Shown here piece by piece: positions 17,971 through 26,008 of a stretch of 64,000 nt of DNA. This DNA comes from Ferdinandcohnia humi_A (GTDB lineage Bacteria; Bacillota; Bacilli; Bacillales; Bacillaceae_L): positions 50,872 through 114,871 of the forward strand of contig JBLKRX010000015.1 in assembly GCA_047608075.1 (NCBI GenBank). The letters run 5' to 3'. The notes under the pieces were generated by a model. The model was not told the origin of the DNA. It saw only the letters and a program-made list of their open reading frames with translations, and searched no databases. The number at the start of each line of letters is the position of its first letter. The first letter of the stretch is position 1. A program made the translations under genes and the position numbers.

Positions 17971-18831
17971 TTGGACGTTTTAATTAATTTAACAATAAAT
18001 GGGCTTGCAACAGGAATGCTCATATTCTTACTAGCAGCAGGATTAACCTTAATATTTGGTCTGATGGATGTGCTGAACTTTGCCCACGGTGGATTATTCG
18101 CTTGGGGGGCATATGCAGGTATTTGGTCATATTCCGTAACTGATAGTTTTTTAATTGGAATTCTTACTGCTCTTCTTACAGGACTTATTCTTGGGTTACT
18201 AATGGAGAGATTTATTATTACCCCTGTTTATGGAAACCATATACAACAGATATTAATCACACTAGGGGTAATGATTGTCTTATCTGAAATGCTGAAGGTC
18301 GTTTGGGGCCCAAATCAGTTAAGTGCAACAACCCCTTCTTATCTAAGTGGAAGCTGGGAGCTAGGTGGCGTAATTATTATCAAATACCGTCTGTTTATAA
18401 TCACAATTGGTTTTCTAGTGTTCTTTTTAATTTATTACATTTTACGAAATACAAAAATAGGTTTAATTGTACGTGCAGGTGTAATCAACAAGGAAATGGT
18501 GCAGGCACTAGGAATCAATATTAAGAGAATCTTTATGCTTGTATTTATGGTTGGTGCTGCAATGGCAGCGCTAGGGGGAGTATTGCTTGGACCTTATTCT
18601 GGTGTTATCTATGCAGAAATGGGTATGGAATTTGCGATACTTGCATTTATCGTAGTTGTAATTGGTGGAATGGGAAGCATTACAGGATCATTGTTTGCAG
18701 CTATTCTAGTAGGCTTATCTGGAGCGTTCATGGCATATTATGTCCCTGAATTATCACTGGCTGTAAATATGCTACTCATGGCTGTTGTATTAATTTTTAG
18801 ACCACAAGGATTATTCGGTGCAAAGGGGTGA
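17971..18831 (+). CDS. Liv-type ABC importer permease (LivH-like)
   Basis: This 286-aa polytopic membrane protein of the LivH branch has about eight membrane spans and the motifs LIFGLMDVLNFAHGGLFAWGAY near the N-terminus and GGMGSITGSLFAAILVGL near the C-terminus. The TTG start at 17971 has a very strong GAGGAGGAG site. The 75-bp gap before it is the largest within the transporter genes after livG. Confidence 0.93.
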   Translation: MDVLINLTINGLATGMLIFLLAAGLTLIFGLMDVLNFAHGGLFAWGAYAGIWSYSVTDSFLIGILTALLTGLILGLLMERFIITPVYGNHIQQILITLGVMIVLSEMLKVVWGPNQLSATTPSYLSGSWELGGVIIIKYRLFIITIGFLVFFLIYYILRNTKIGLIVRAGVINKEMVQALGINIKRIFMLVFMVGAAMAALGGVLLGPYSGVIYAEMGMEFAILAFIVVVIGGMGSITGSLFAAILVGLSGAFMAYYVPELSLAVNMLLMAVVLIFRPQGLFGAKG

Positions 18832-18835
18832 GGAT

Positions 18836-19840
18836 ATGAAGCTTCTCAACAATTCTTCAAAAGCAAATATCGTGTACTTTGCGGCTGCGGTATTTCTAAT
18901 ATGCTATCCATTCATTAATGACACAAGAAGTATTCTAATACTTTTTACGCAAATTTTTATTTTTGCAGTCTTTGCGATGAGCTATGATATTTTACTAGGT
19001 TTTACTGGGATTGTTTCATTTGGACATGCGATGTTTTTTGGGATAGGTGCTTACTCGACAGGGATTTTCTTAAAACGATATGATGAATCGCTTTTCATAT
19101 TTATCCTTTCAATCATCGTGGGGGTCGTATTTGCAGCTATCGTATCTTACATTGTTGGGCTTTTATCTTTACGCCTGAAAAGTCATTTCTATGCGATGCT
19201 AACCATGGCGTTTTCAGGTTTATTCTTAGTAGCTGCAGAAAAATGGAGATCGCTAACTGCTGGAAACGATGGATTTACCTTTCCGATTCCAGATGTTTTA
19301 AAAGACCGGACAGTTCTCTATTTTGTAACGTTATTTTTAATGATTGTGGTATTCCTTGTGCTTAAACGATTTACAGAATCTCCGTTAGGTCGTGTCTTAC
19401 AGGCGATTCGTGAAAATGAACCAAGAACTGAATCTCTAGGCTACAATGTCATTCATTATAAAATTATCGCAAGTGTGGTTGCTGGAGTTATTGCAAGTAT
19501 CTCAGGCTCGATGTACGTATTAACTCTTAGATTTGTGAACACCTCTGTATTTGCCATGGATGTTACGTTAGATGCACTCCTTATGACAATTATTGGTGGG
19601 GTAGGAACTCTAGTAGGAGCAATCATTGGCGCAGGACTTATTGAATTCGCACATCACTGGTTAACGGGGCTTGCTAAGGTTCATTGGATCTTTGAACGCT
19701 GGATGATATTCTTTGGAATTCTATATATTTTGGCCGTCATGTTTTTCCCAATGGGTATAGTCGGCACAGTTAAAACATGGATGATTCGTAAAAAAGGAGC
19801 TAAAACGGAGGTTGTAAAAAAAGAAAAAATCGCTGGCTAA
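18836..19840 (+). CDS. Liv-type ABC importer permease (LivM-like)
   Basis: This 334-aa membrane protein pairs with LivH-like to form the translocation channel. It shows the LivM family segments YDILLGFTGIVSFGHAMFFGIGAY and TLDALLMTIIGGVGTLVGAIIGAG. ATG 18836 follows GGGGTGAGG and is 4 nt after the livH stop, so the two permeases are coupled. Confidence 0.93.
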   Translation: MKLLNNSSKANIVYFAAAVFLICYPFINDTRSILILFTQIFIFAVFAMSYDILLGFTGIVSFGHAMFFGIGAYSTGIFLKRYDESLFIFILSIIVGVVFAAIVSYIVGLLSLRLKSHFYAMLTMAFSGLFLVAAEKWRSLTAGNDGFTFPIPDVLKDRTVLYFVTLFLMIVVFLVLKRFTESPLGRVLQAIRENEPRTESLGYNVIHYKIIASVVAGVIASISGSMYVLTLRFVNTSVFAMDVTLDALLMTIIGGVGTLVGAIIGAGLIEFAHHWLTGLAKVHWIFERWMIFFGILYILAVMFFPMGIVGTVKTWMIRKKGAKTEVVKKEKIAG

Positions 19841-19852
19841 GGGGAGAGGGTC

Positions 19853-20032
19853 ATGAGTGATAATCAAACCATTACTTCATTTGTTGTCCGCTGTGCGCTA
19901 GTTGATGTAGATGAAGTAACATTGAAGAAACAATGGCGCATAAAGGTAAGTCATGTTCAGGGAGAAGACGAAGTAGTTGTTGCGGATTTGGAGGATGCTC
20001 TGAGCTTTATGAAACGTGTAATAGAGGAGTGA
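19853..20032 (+). CDS. 59-aa conserved-position small protein
   Basis: A short ORF, ATG 19853 with AGGGGAGAGGG just upstream, fills the gap between livM and the KAS III-like gene and ends 5 nt before that gene's TTG. The product, starting MSDNQTITSFVVRCALVD, is acidic with alternating hydrophobic strands (VVRCALVDVDEVTLKKQWRIKV) and a C-terminal helix ADLEDALSFMKRVIEE. There is one Cys, and no signal or membrane segment. I do not recognise the family. The tight packing with strong ribosome binding sites supports a real gene; it may be an accessory subunit of the following enzyme. Confidence 0.75.
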   Translation: MSDNQTITSFVVRCALVDVDEVTLKKQWRIKVSHVQGEDEVVVADLEDALSFMKRVIEE

Positions 20033-20037
20033 AAATC

Positions 20038-21051
20038 TTGCAATCAATTGGAATTGTAAGCACAGGTTTGTATATACCCCAAACATATATAACTGCAGAG
20101 GAAATTGCAAAAAAGTCTGGAATACCTAAACATATTATTGAATCAAAGCTTGGTATTTTAAAAAAACCAATTCCAGGACCAGACGATCATACAGCGGAAA
20201 TGGGAATAAGAGCAGCAAGAGAAGCAATTAAAAAAGCGAATACAAATCCTTTGGAAATTGATTTAATCATCTATATTGGAGAAGAGCACAAGGAATATCC
20301 ACTATGGACAGCTGCAATAAAAACGCAGCAAGAATTAGGTGCTCATAACGCATGGGGCTTTGATGTAGCAATGAGATGTGGAACAGCAGTGATGGCATTG
20401 AAGGTTGCGAAAGATATGATGAAATCAGATGAATCCATTCAAACTGTGTTATTGGCAGGCGGCTATCGAAATGTTGATTTTATCGATTACGAGAATCCTA
20501 GAACTCGATTTATGTACAATTTAGGCGCAGGGGGAGGGGCTATTCTTTTAAAAAAGGGAGTGGGCTACAACCATTTGCTTGAAAGCCATCTGATGACGGA
20601 TGGTGCTTTTTCTGAAGATGTAGTTGTTGTGGCGGGAGGAACAAAAAATCCTATTTCAAAGGAAGCACTAGATAAAAAATTAAATATGCTAGATGTTTTA
20701 GACCCAGAAGGTATGAAGCAACGGCTAGAAGAAAAATCAATGCAAAATTTTCTATACGTCATTCGGAATTCTGTAGAAAAAAGCGGATATAAAGTAGAAG
20801 ATATTGATTATTTAGGAATTCTTCATATGAAAAAATCAGCACATGACTTCGTATTAAACGAATTGGGGTTAACAGAGGAGCAATCGATTTATCTTAATGA
20901 ATATGGGCATATTGGCCAAATTGATCAAATACTATCTCTGGAAATTGCAGAAAAACAAGGTAAAATAAAAGATGGAGATCTTATCGTTTTAGTAAGCGCA
21001 GGAATTGGATATGCGTGGGGAGCCACAACTATAAAATGGGGGGATTGCTAA
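20038..21051 (+). CDS. Beta-ketoacyl synthase III-like thiolase-fold enzyme
   Basis: This 337-aa thiolase-superfamily protein is of the KAS III / HMG-CoA-synthase-like type, which joins an acyl group held on Cys to a second acyl thioester or performs the reverse cleavage. Cys114 in AMRCGTAVMAL is the nucleophile; His263 in LGILHMKK matches the FabH HQAN histidine. Where FabH has the catalytic Asn (YGN), this protein has His291 in NEYGHIGQIDQ. The start is TTG 20038 with GAGGAGTG; a longer upstream opening overlaps the 59-aa gene and encodes a Cys/Ser/Arg-rich, unconvincing leader. It overlaps the hydrolase gene by TAATG. It is not housekeeping FabH, given its context. Confidence 0.82.
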   Translation: MQSIGIVSTGLYIPQTYITAEEIAKKSGIPKHIIESKLGILKKPIPGPDDHTAEMGIRAAREAIKKANTNPLEIDLIIYIGEEHKEYPLWTAAIKTQQELGAHNAWGFDVAMRCGTAVMALKVAKDMMKSDESIQTVLLAGGYRNVDFIDYENPRTRFMYNLGAGGGAILLKKGVGYNHLLESHLMTDGAFSEDVVVVAGGTKNPISKEALDKKLNMLDVLDPEGMKQRLEEKSMQNFLYVIRNSVEKSGYKVEDIDYLGILHMKKSAHDFVLNELGLTEEQSIYLNEYGHIGQIDQILSLEIAEKQGKIKDGDLIVLVSAGIGYAWGATTIKWGDC

Positions 21052-21962
21052 TGTCTACTGTTGAACTAAAAACTGTGAAACTAGTAAATGGAGAAACGCT
21101 TGGGTATCGTGAACGTGAGGGTGGAGAAAAAACGCTTTTACTTATTCATGGAAACATGACCTCCTCTAAGCATTGGGATCTTGTTATCGACAATCTTGAC
21201 AGCGATTACAAGGTATATGCAGTTGATATGAGAGGGTTTGGGATTTCTACTTATCACTCACCTGTACAGTCAATTAAGAACTTTGCAGATGATATTAAGT
21301 TATTTGTAGACGAATTGGGTTTACATGATTTTGCAATTGCTGGTTGGTCAACTGGTGGTGCAGTGGCCATGCAATTTGTGGCAGATAATCCTGGTTTAAG
21401 TTCAAAACTCATTTTACTAGCTTCTGCTTCGACAAGAGGATATCCTTTCTTTGGATTAGGTGCGGACGGACAAATGGATCTTTCAAACAGACTAAAAACC
21501 TTGGATGATATTCATAAAGACTTAGCGCGTACGATTCCAATTCAAACAGCCTATAATACGAGAAACAAGGACACCTTAAAAGCGATATGGAATGCCGCAA
21601 TTTATCGCGATAACCAACCAGAAGATGAACTCTATGATGAATATCTAGAGGATATGATGACTCAACGAAATCTTGCTGATGTCTATTATTCTTTAAACAC
21701 ATTTAATATTAGTCATCATCATAATGGATTAACAGAAGGAAATGGCTTAGTCGATCGAATTACAGTTCCAGTACTAGTATTACGTGGGGAAAGAGACCTT
21801 GTTGTAACCGACGGCATGACAAAAGAAATTATTGAGGATTTAGGTGATAACGCGACCTTTGTTGAATTAGAAGGATGTGGCCATTCTCCACTAATAGATA
21901 ATCTAGAGTTATTACTAAAGCATGTCCATGAATTTTTAGAACAAAAGGAGCTTGCAAAATGA
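21051..21962 (+). CDS. Alpha/beta hydrolase
   Basis: This 303-aa hydrolase has the oxyanion segment LLIHGNMTSS at about 31-40, the DMRGFGIS strand-loop, nucleophile Ser100 in GWSTGG, acid Asp in RGERDLVV and His in GCGHSPL. The triad is intact. Likely substrates are esters, thioesters or C-C bonds of a beta-ketoacyl-like compound made or used by the upstream enzyme; this is inference. ATG 21051 overlaps the preceding stop (TAATG) and has GGGGGGA upstream; the end overlaps the next gene by ATGA. Confidence 0.88.
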   Translation: MSTVELKTVKLVNGETLGYREREGGEKTLLLIHGNMTSSKHWDLVIDNLDSDYKVYAVDMRGFGISTYHSPVQSIKNFADDIKLFVDELGLHDFAIAGWSTGGAVAMQFVADNPGLSSKLILLASASTRGYPFFGLGADGQMDLSNRLKTLDDIHKDLARTIPIQTAYNTRNKDTLKAIWNAAIYRDNQPEDELYDEYLEDMMTQRNLADVYYSLNTFNISHHHNGLTEGNGLVDRITVPVLVLRGERDLVVTDGMTKEIIEDLGDNATFVELEGCGHSPLIDNLELLLKHVHEFLEQKELAK

Positions 21963-22696
21963 GATTACAGGGAAAAGTAGCAATCATCACTGGTGCAGCA
22001 CGTGGTCTTGGCCTAGAGGCTGTCTTAACATTTATACGTGAAGGAGCAAGGGTTGCTCTGGTAGACTTTGATGTGAGCGGCGGAGAACGGGCAAAAGAAC
22101 TAAAACAGCAAGGAGCAGATGTTGAATTTTATAAAGTGGATGTTGCAGACCGTGAAAGTGTTGAACAAATGGTTGCCGCAGTAGTTGAGCGTTTCGGGAA
22201 AATTGATATTTTAATAAATAATGCAGGTATTACAAGAGATGGTATGTTAACAAAGCTTTCTCTAGAAGACTTCCAAAAAGTAATTGATGTCAACCTAACT
22301 GGTGTATTTAATTGTACACAAGCTGCGGTACCACATATGATTGCTGGAGGAAAAGGGAAAATTGTAAATACGTCTTCGGTTTCAGGTGTGTATGGGAATG
22401 TCGGCCAAACAAACTATGCCGCCACAAAAGCTGCAGTAGTCGGGATGACAAAAACCTGGGCAAAGGAATTAGGACGAAAAGGAATAAACGTTAATGCCGT
22501 TGCACCAGGATTTATTGAAACAAATATGGTTGCAACCGTTCCTGAGAAAGTAATTGAGCAATTAAGACAGATGATACCTCTTCAAAAATTAGGAAAACCA
22601 TCTGATATTGCGAATGCATATTTATTCTTATCTTCTGATGAATCAGACTATGTGAACGGTACAACGCTACATGTAGATGGCGGTATTATGATGTAG
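21959..22696 (+). CDS. SDR-family oxidoreductase (FabG-like)
   Basis: This 245-aa classical short-chain dehydrogenase has the cofactor motif TGAARGLGLEA at 10-20, NNAG in the middle, and catalytic Ser (NTSSVSG), Tyr and Lys (YAATKAA). It is close to 3-oxoacyl-ACP/CoA reductases, so reduction or oxidation of a 3-keto/3-hydroxyacyl thioester is plausible. An acidic residue (VDFD) at the end of beta-2 suggests NAD(H) preference. It is translationally coupled to the hydrolase (ATGA overlap) and is the last gene of the operon. Confidence 0.9.
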   Translation: MRLQGKVAIITGAARGLGLEAVLTFIREGARVALVDFDVSGGERAKELKQQGADVEFYKVDVADRESVEQMVAAVVERFGKIDILINNAGITRDGMLTKLSLEDFQKVIDVNLTGVFNCTQAAVPHMIAGGKGKIVNTSSVSGVYGNVGQTNYAATKAAVVGMTKTWAKELGRKGINVNAVAPGFIETNMVATVPEKVIEQLRQMIPLQKLGKPSDIANAYLFLSSDESDYVNGTTLHVDGGIMM

Positions 22697-22740
22697 AGTT
22701 AAACTTTGAGTGGGGTTATCCCATTTTATAAAAAGTAAAG

Positions 22741-22898
22741 AAAGTATAAAATTTTGAACATAGATTCCAATGTCCCAGCGCAAGCGGGCCTACCCCATCG
22801 AGGGCAAAAACGCGTTGCAATAAAAAGTCAAAGAGCGACTTTTTTTTGCAACAGAACATTTGCTTGTCAGAGGTGAGGTAGGTGCTTGCGCTTTTCTT
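22741..22898 (+). repeat. Interspersed repeat family A, copy 2
   Basis: The copy begins at ATAAAATTTTGAACATAG..TGTCCCAGCGC and ends with GGTGCTTGCGCTTTTCTTAT. It includes AAAAAGTC..GACTTTTTTTT, a hairpin plus T tract that could terminate the operon upstream. Related copies lie at 1081, 58183 and 62091. Confidence 0.7.
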
Positions 22899-22923
22899 AT
22901 ATGTTCCTCTACCTGTTTGTGTC

Positions 22924-22961
22924 TGTAACTTCCTTGTAACTACTTTCTTTTACAGTAAGAA
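22924..22961 (+). promoter_or_regulatory. Promoter with tandem TGTAACT heptamers, acyl-CoA ligase
   Basis: TGTAACT occurs at 22924-22930 and 22935-22941 (11-bp period, 4-bp spacer). The second copy overlaps TTGTAA, and TAAGAA(T) follows after 16 bp at 22956. Geometry and heptamer are the same as at 14993-15030, so both transcription units appear to be co-regulated. Confidence 0.6.
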
Positions 22962-22992
22962 TAGAATTTTGATGAGATAAGGAGAGATAGTT

Positions 22993-24495
22993 GTGAGGTG
23001 GGAACTGGATTGGATTGCAAATCGGGCTCGACTATCACCTGATTCAATTGCTGTTGTAGAAGGGGAAGCGGGAATCCGCTTTACATATCAGGAACTAAAT
23101 AAGCGCTCAGAAAATGTTGCACATTATTTAACATCTATCGGAATTAAAAAGGGAGATCGCATTGCTCTATTATCTCCAAATCATGTAAGTTATTTTGATT
23201 TATTATTTGCCTGTGGAAAAATTGGAGCCATCTTTGTACCGTTAAATTGGCGCTTGTCTGGAACAGAGATTGAATATATTTTAGCGAATTGTTCACCGAA
23301 GCTCTTAGCATTGTCTAGTAGCTTTGGACATCTTGTCACGGAAAAGGGGACAAAAGCTATAGTTAACATCGACTCCCAGGAGTACAACGATATTACGTCA
23401 TCTGAAAAAATAAGCTTTAATCGCGATGTTTCTATAAAAGAAATAGACCCACTGGCTATTATTTATACTGGAGGAACTACAGGGAAGCCAAAGGGCGTTG
23501 TCCTTACACATCAATCCATCATGTGGAACGGATTAAACACGATTCTGAGTTGGAATTTAACAGCGAATGATGTGACATTAACCTATATGCCAATGTTCCA
23601 TACAGGTGGTTTGAATGCTTTATCGATCCCCATATTAATGATGGGCGGAAAAGTAGTCATTGCGAATCAATTTGAGCCAGAGCGTGCGATACAAATGATT
23701 AATCAAGAAGGCTGTACAATCGTTCTACTTGTTCCAACAATGTATCACATGATTGTAAAGAGTAAGTACTTTAAGGATGTTTCTTTTCCAACTATGCACA
23801 CCTTTCTTTCTGGAGGAGCGCCATGTCCATTAGAGATTTATCAAGCCTTCGAAGAAAAGGGGCTCTCGTTCAAAGAAGGCTATGGATTGACAGAGGCAGG
23901 CCCAAATAATTTCTTTATTGATCCCGAAATCTCTAGATTTAGAAGAGGCTCTGTTGGGAAGGCAATGATTTTCAATGATGTGAGAATTATAAATGCTGAA
24001 GGGAAAGAGGCAAAGGTAGGAGAAGTTGGAGAACTATTGATACGAGGTAAGCATGTGTTCCAGTATTATTGGAATAACCCTGGGGCAACAAATGAAGCCT
24101 ATCAGGATGGATGGCTTCACACAGGTGATCTCGCCAAAAGGGATGATGAAGGTTATCATTACATCGTCGGTCGGAAAAAGGAAATGATTATCACCGGTGG
24201 AGAAAACGTATATCCCCTTGAGGTAGAGCAGTGTATTAACCAACACCCGGCTGTTAATGAAGTGGCAGTGATCGGAGTCCCACATCCAAAATGGGGAGAA
24301 ATGGTTGTTGCCGTGGTATCCCTAATGTCGAATGGAGTTTGCACACATTCTGAATTAACGGAATTCTGCAAAACAAGAATAGGAAAATATAAAATTCCGA
24401 AAAAGTTTATCATTGTTGACGAAATCCCAAAAACACATGTTGGAAAGATTGATAAAAATCAATTGAAGAAGACTTATGAAAACAAAGTAGGGTAA
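22993..24495 (+). CDS. Acyl-CoA ligase (AMP-forming)
   Basis: This 500-aa class I adenylate-forming enzyme makes an acyl-AMP and then the CoA thioester. The P-loop motif IYTGGTTGKPKG lies at about 155-168, then YMPMFHTGGLNAL, GYGLTEAGP (A5), WLHTGDLAKRD (A7) and the hinge region GRKKEMIITGGENVYPLEVE (A8), ending with the catalytic Lys in PKTHVGKIDK (A10). It resembles the LcfB-like medium/long-chain group; the true substrate is unknown. The GTG start at 22993 follows AAGGAGAGA. It is a separate unit behind a promoter that mirrors the Liv-type operon promoter, so it probably activates the imported compound. Confidence 0.92.
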   Translation: MRWELDWIANRARLSPDSIAVVEGEAGIRFTYQELNKRSENVAHYLTSIGIKKGDRIALLSPNHVSYFDLLFACGKIGAIFVPLNWRLSGTEIEYILANCSPKLLALSSSFGHLVTEKGTKAIVNIDSQEYNDITSSEKISFNRDVSIKEIDPLAIIYTGGTTGKPKGVVLTHQSIMWNGLNTILSWNLTANDVTLTYMPMFHTGGLNALSIPILMMGGKVVIANQFEPERAIQMINQEGCTIVLLVPTMYHMIVKSKYFKDVSFPTMHTFLSGGAPCPLEIYQAFEEKGLSFKEGYGLTEAGPNNFFIDPEISRFRRGSVGKAMIFNDVRIINAEGKEAKVGEVGELLIRGKHVFQYYWNNPGATNEAYQDGWLHTGDLAKRDDEGYHYIVGRKKEMIITGGENVYPLEVEQCINQHPAVNEVAVIGVPHPKWGEMVVAVVSLMSNGVCTHSELTEFCKTRIGKYKIPKKFIIVDEIPKTHVGKIDKNQLKKTYENKVG

Positions 24496-24496
24496 A

Positions 24497-24520
24497 AAGG
24501 GGCCAGGGATGGCCTTTTTT
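24497..24520 (+). terminator. Terminator after acyl-CoA ligase
   Basis: GGCCA/TGGCC stem with a GGGA loop, preceded by A residues and followed by six T residues. Confidence 0.85.
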
Positions 24521-24666
24521 AGTGGGATTTTAGCTGTCAGGGTCGAGCATTGAAATTGAAATAGTCGTTTATACATTTACTAATTTCCTGAGCTCGCCAT
24601 AAAAAGGAATTCTAGATTTGATGTAGAATTTAGTACTTGATGAGATTATTTGTAAGGGGAAAAACT

Positions 24667-25218
24667 ATGATAGGATACAACTTGTTAAAGGGAATGAAAG
24701 TGCAATTAGTGAGATTTAAAGAGGAAGATGTCCCTACAATCGTGAGCTGGTACGAGGATCAAGAGTTTTTACGAAACTTGGACACACTTCCGGCATTTCC
24801 TAAGCATCCTTCTGTATTCAAGGAGTGGATTGAACAGAAGAATGAAAAGGGATTTGTCTTTGGCATTAAAGAGCTAGAGACAAACCAGTTAGTGGGGTTT
24901 GTAGATATTGATAGCATCATATGGCCACACCGAAATGCATGGCTTGCAATCGCAATTGGTGGTATAGGAAATCGCAACAGAGGTCTTGGCTATGAAGCGA
25001 TGCAGCTCGCCTTGGAATATGCTTTTAAAGAGTTAAATTTATATCGCATTCAGCTTACGGTATTTGAGTATAACGAAAGAGCAATTGCCTTATATGAAAA
25101 GATTGGATTTGTACACGAAGGAACTTCACGAGAGTTTTTAGAGAGAGACGGTAAACGCTATGATATGTACTCATATGGCATCCTAAAGCATGAATGGGAA
25201 GCGCAACAGAGTGAGTAG
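24667..25218 (+). CDS. GNAT-family N-acetyltransferase (RimJ/RimL-like)
   Basis: This 183-aa acetyltransferase has the acetyl-CoA pyrophosphate-binding segment GIGNRNRGLGYEAMQLALEYAF, then the NLYRIQLTVFEYNERAIALYEKIGFVHEGTSREF tail typical of the RimJ/RimL subgroup, which acetylates protein N-termini or small amines. ATG 24667 follows AAGGGGA; an upstream in-frame ATG at 24637 lacks a site. The substrate is unknown. Confidence 0.85.
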   Translation: MIGYNLLKGMKVQLVRFKEEDVPTIVSWYEDQEFLRNLDTLPAFPKHPSVFKEWIEQKNEKGFVFGIKELETNQLVGFVDIDSIIWPHRNAWLAIAIGGIGNRNRGLGYEAMQLALEYAFKELNLYRIQLTVFEYNERAIALYEKIGFVHEGTSREFLERDGKRYDMYSYGILKHEWEAQQSE

Positions 25219-25232
25219 TTGTTGCTTTATTT

Positions 25233-25267
25233 ATACCCCCAGTTAGTAAGGTAACTGAGGGTATTTT
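25233..25267. terminator. Terminator between convergent GNAT and VOC genes
   Basis: ATACCC-CAGTTA pairs with TAACTG-GGGTAT around GTAAGG, with TTTT on the plus side and A/T-rich sequence on the other. Confidence 0.7.
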
Positions 25268-25279
25268 CCATTTAATGTA

Positions 25280-25690
25280 TTATGCTTTTGTGTAATTTAA
25301 ATCCCAAATAATTCCGAACGGATCCTTCAATTTGGCATATTTTGCACCCCAAAAAGTATCCTGTAATTCCATTAGCACGGTTCCATTTTCACTTAATTGC
25401 TGATAGATTTTTTGTATTTCTTGCTCATTTTCAAATTCAAGAACAAATGAAATATTTGTTCCAATTGTAACTTCACTTCCGGGAAATGCGTCCGAAACCA
25501 TCAGAACAAAATCATCCTTTTTAAACCGAGCATGAATAATTCTGTTGTCTGCCTCGGGAGGTGTAGGGTAGTCGGCTTCACCGTATGTTTGCATGTCTAG
25601 AATTTCACCTTCAAAGATATTTTGATAGTAGTCTAGTGCCTCTTTTGCTTTTCCATCAAACATTAAATAAGGTGTAGCTTGTTGTTTCAT
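25280..25690 (-). CDS. VOC-family protein (PhnB/glyoxalase-like)
   Basis: This 136-aa protein has the PhnB-type vicinal-oxygen-chelate fold: TPYLMFDGKAKEALDYYQNIF at the N-terminus and GAKYAKLKDPFGIIWDLNY at the C-terminus, with the usual DPFG turn. Members are dimeric and metal-binding, and range from glyoxalase-like enzymes to resistance proteins; no specific role can be given. The ribosome binding site is GAGGAGTGATAAG before the ATG. Confidence 0.85.
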   Translation of the reverse strand: MKQQATPYLMFDGKAKEALDYYQNIFEGEILDMQTYGEADYPTPPEADNRIIHARFKKDDFVLMVSDAFPGSEVTIGTNISFVLEFENEQEIQKIYQQLSENGTVLMELQDTFWGAKYAKLKDPFGIIWDLNYTKA

Positions 25691-26008
25691 CTTATCACTC
25701 CTCAGTAGTTAGGATTGTCATAATAAATTTTTGTATTAATTTTCCTTATTGCCTATTATACTAAAAATAATTCTATAAAACAAGAACGAATGTTCTGTGT
25801 TAGAGATGTGTCATTTGTGAATAAGAGTAGTAGCGCCAAAACAAGTCAAAGAATATTGACAACCTCATTTACTTCTTCTAACATATCCGGGAGAAAAATT
25901 TGTAAATTTTTGTCTTGCGTTGTAGGTATACATCCTATATCATTAAATTCAATAATATATATTGATTTATTTTAAAATTGAATATCTATATATTGTGTTT
26001 TGCCTTAG
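25691..26008. other. Intergenic region upstream of the riboswitch
   Basis: About 320 bp of AT-rich DNA between the VOC gene start and the cobalamin riboswitch. It must contain the promoter of the RNR operon and the divergent VOC promoter. A 61-codon open frame on the plus strand has no ribosome binding site and is not called. Confidence 0.45.

Noticed and set aside
25790..25975. 61-codon open frame upstream of the riboswitch
   Set aside because: No ribosome binding site, AT-driven composition; more likely untranslated promoter DNA.
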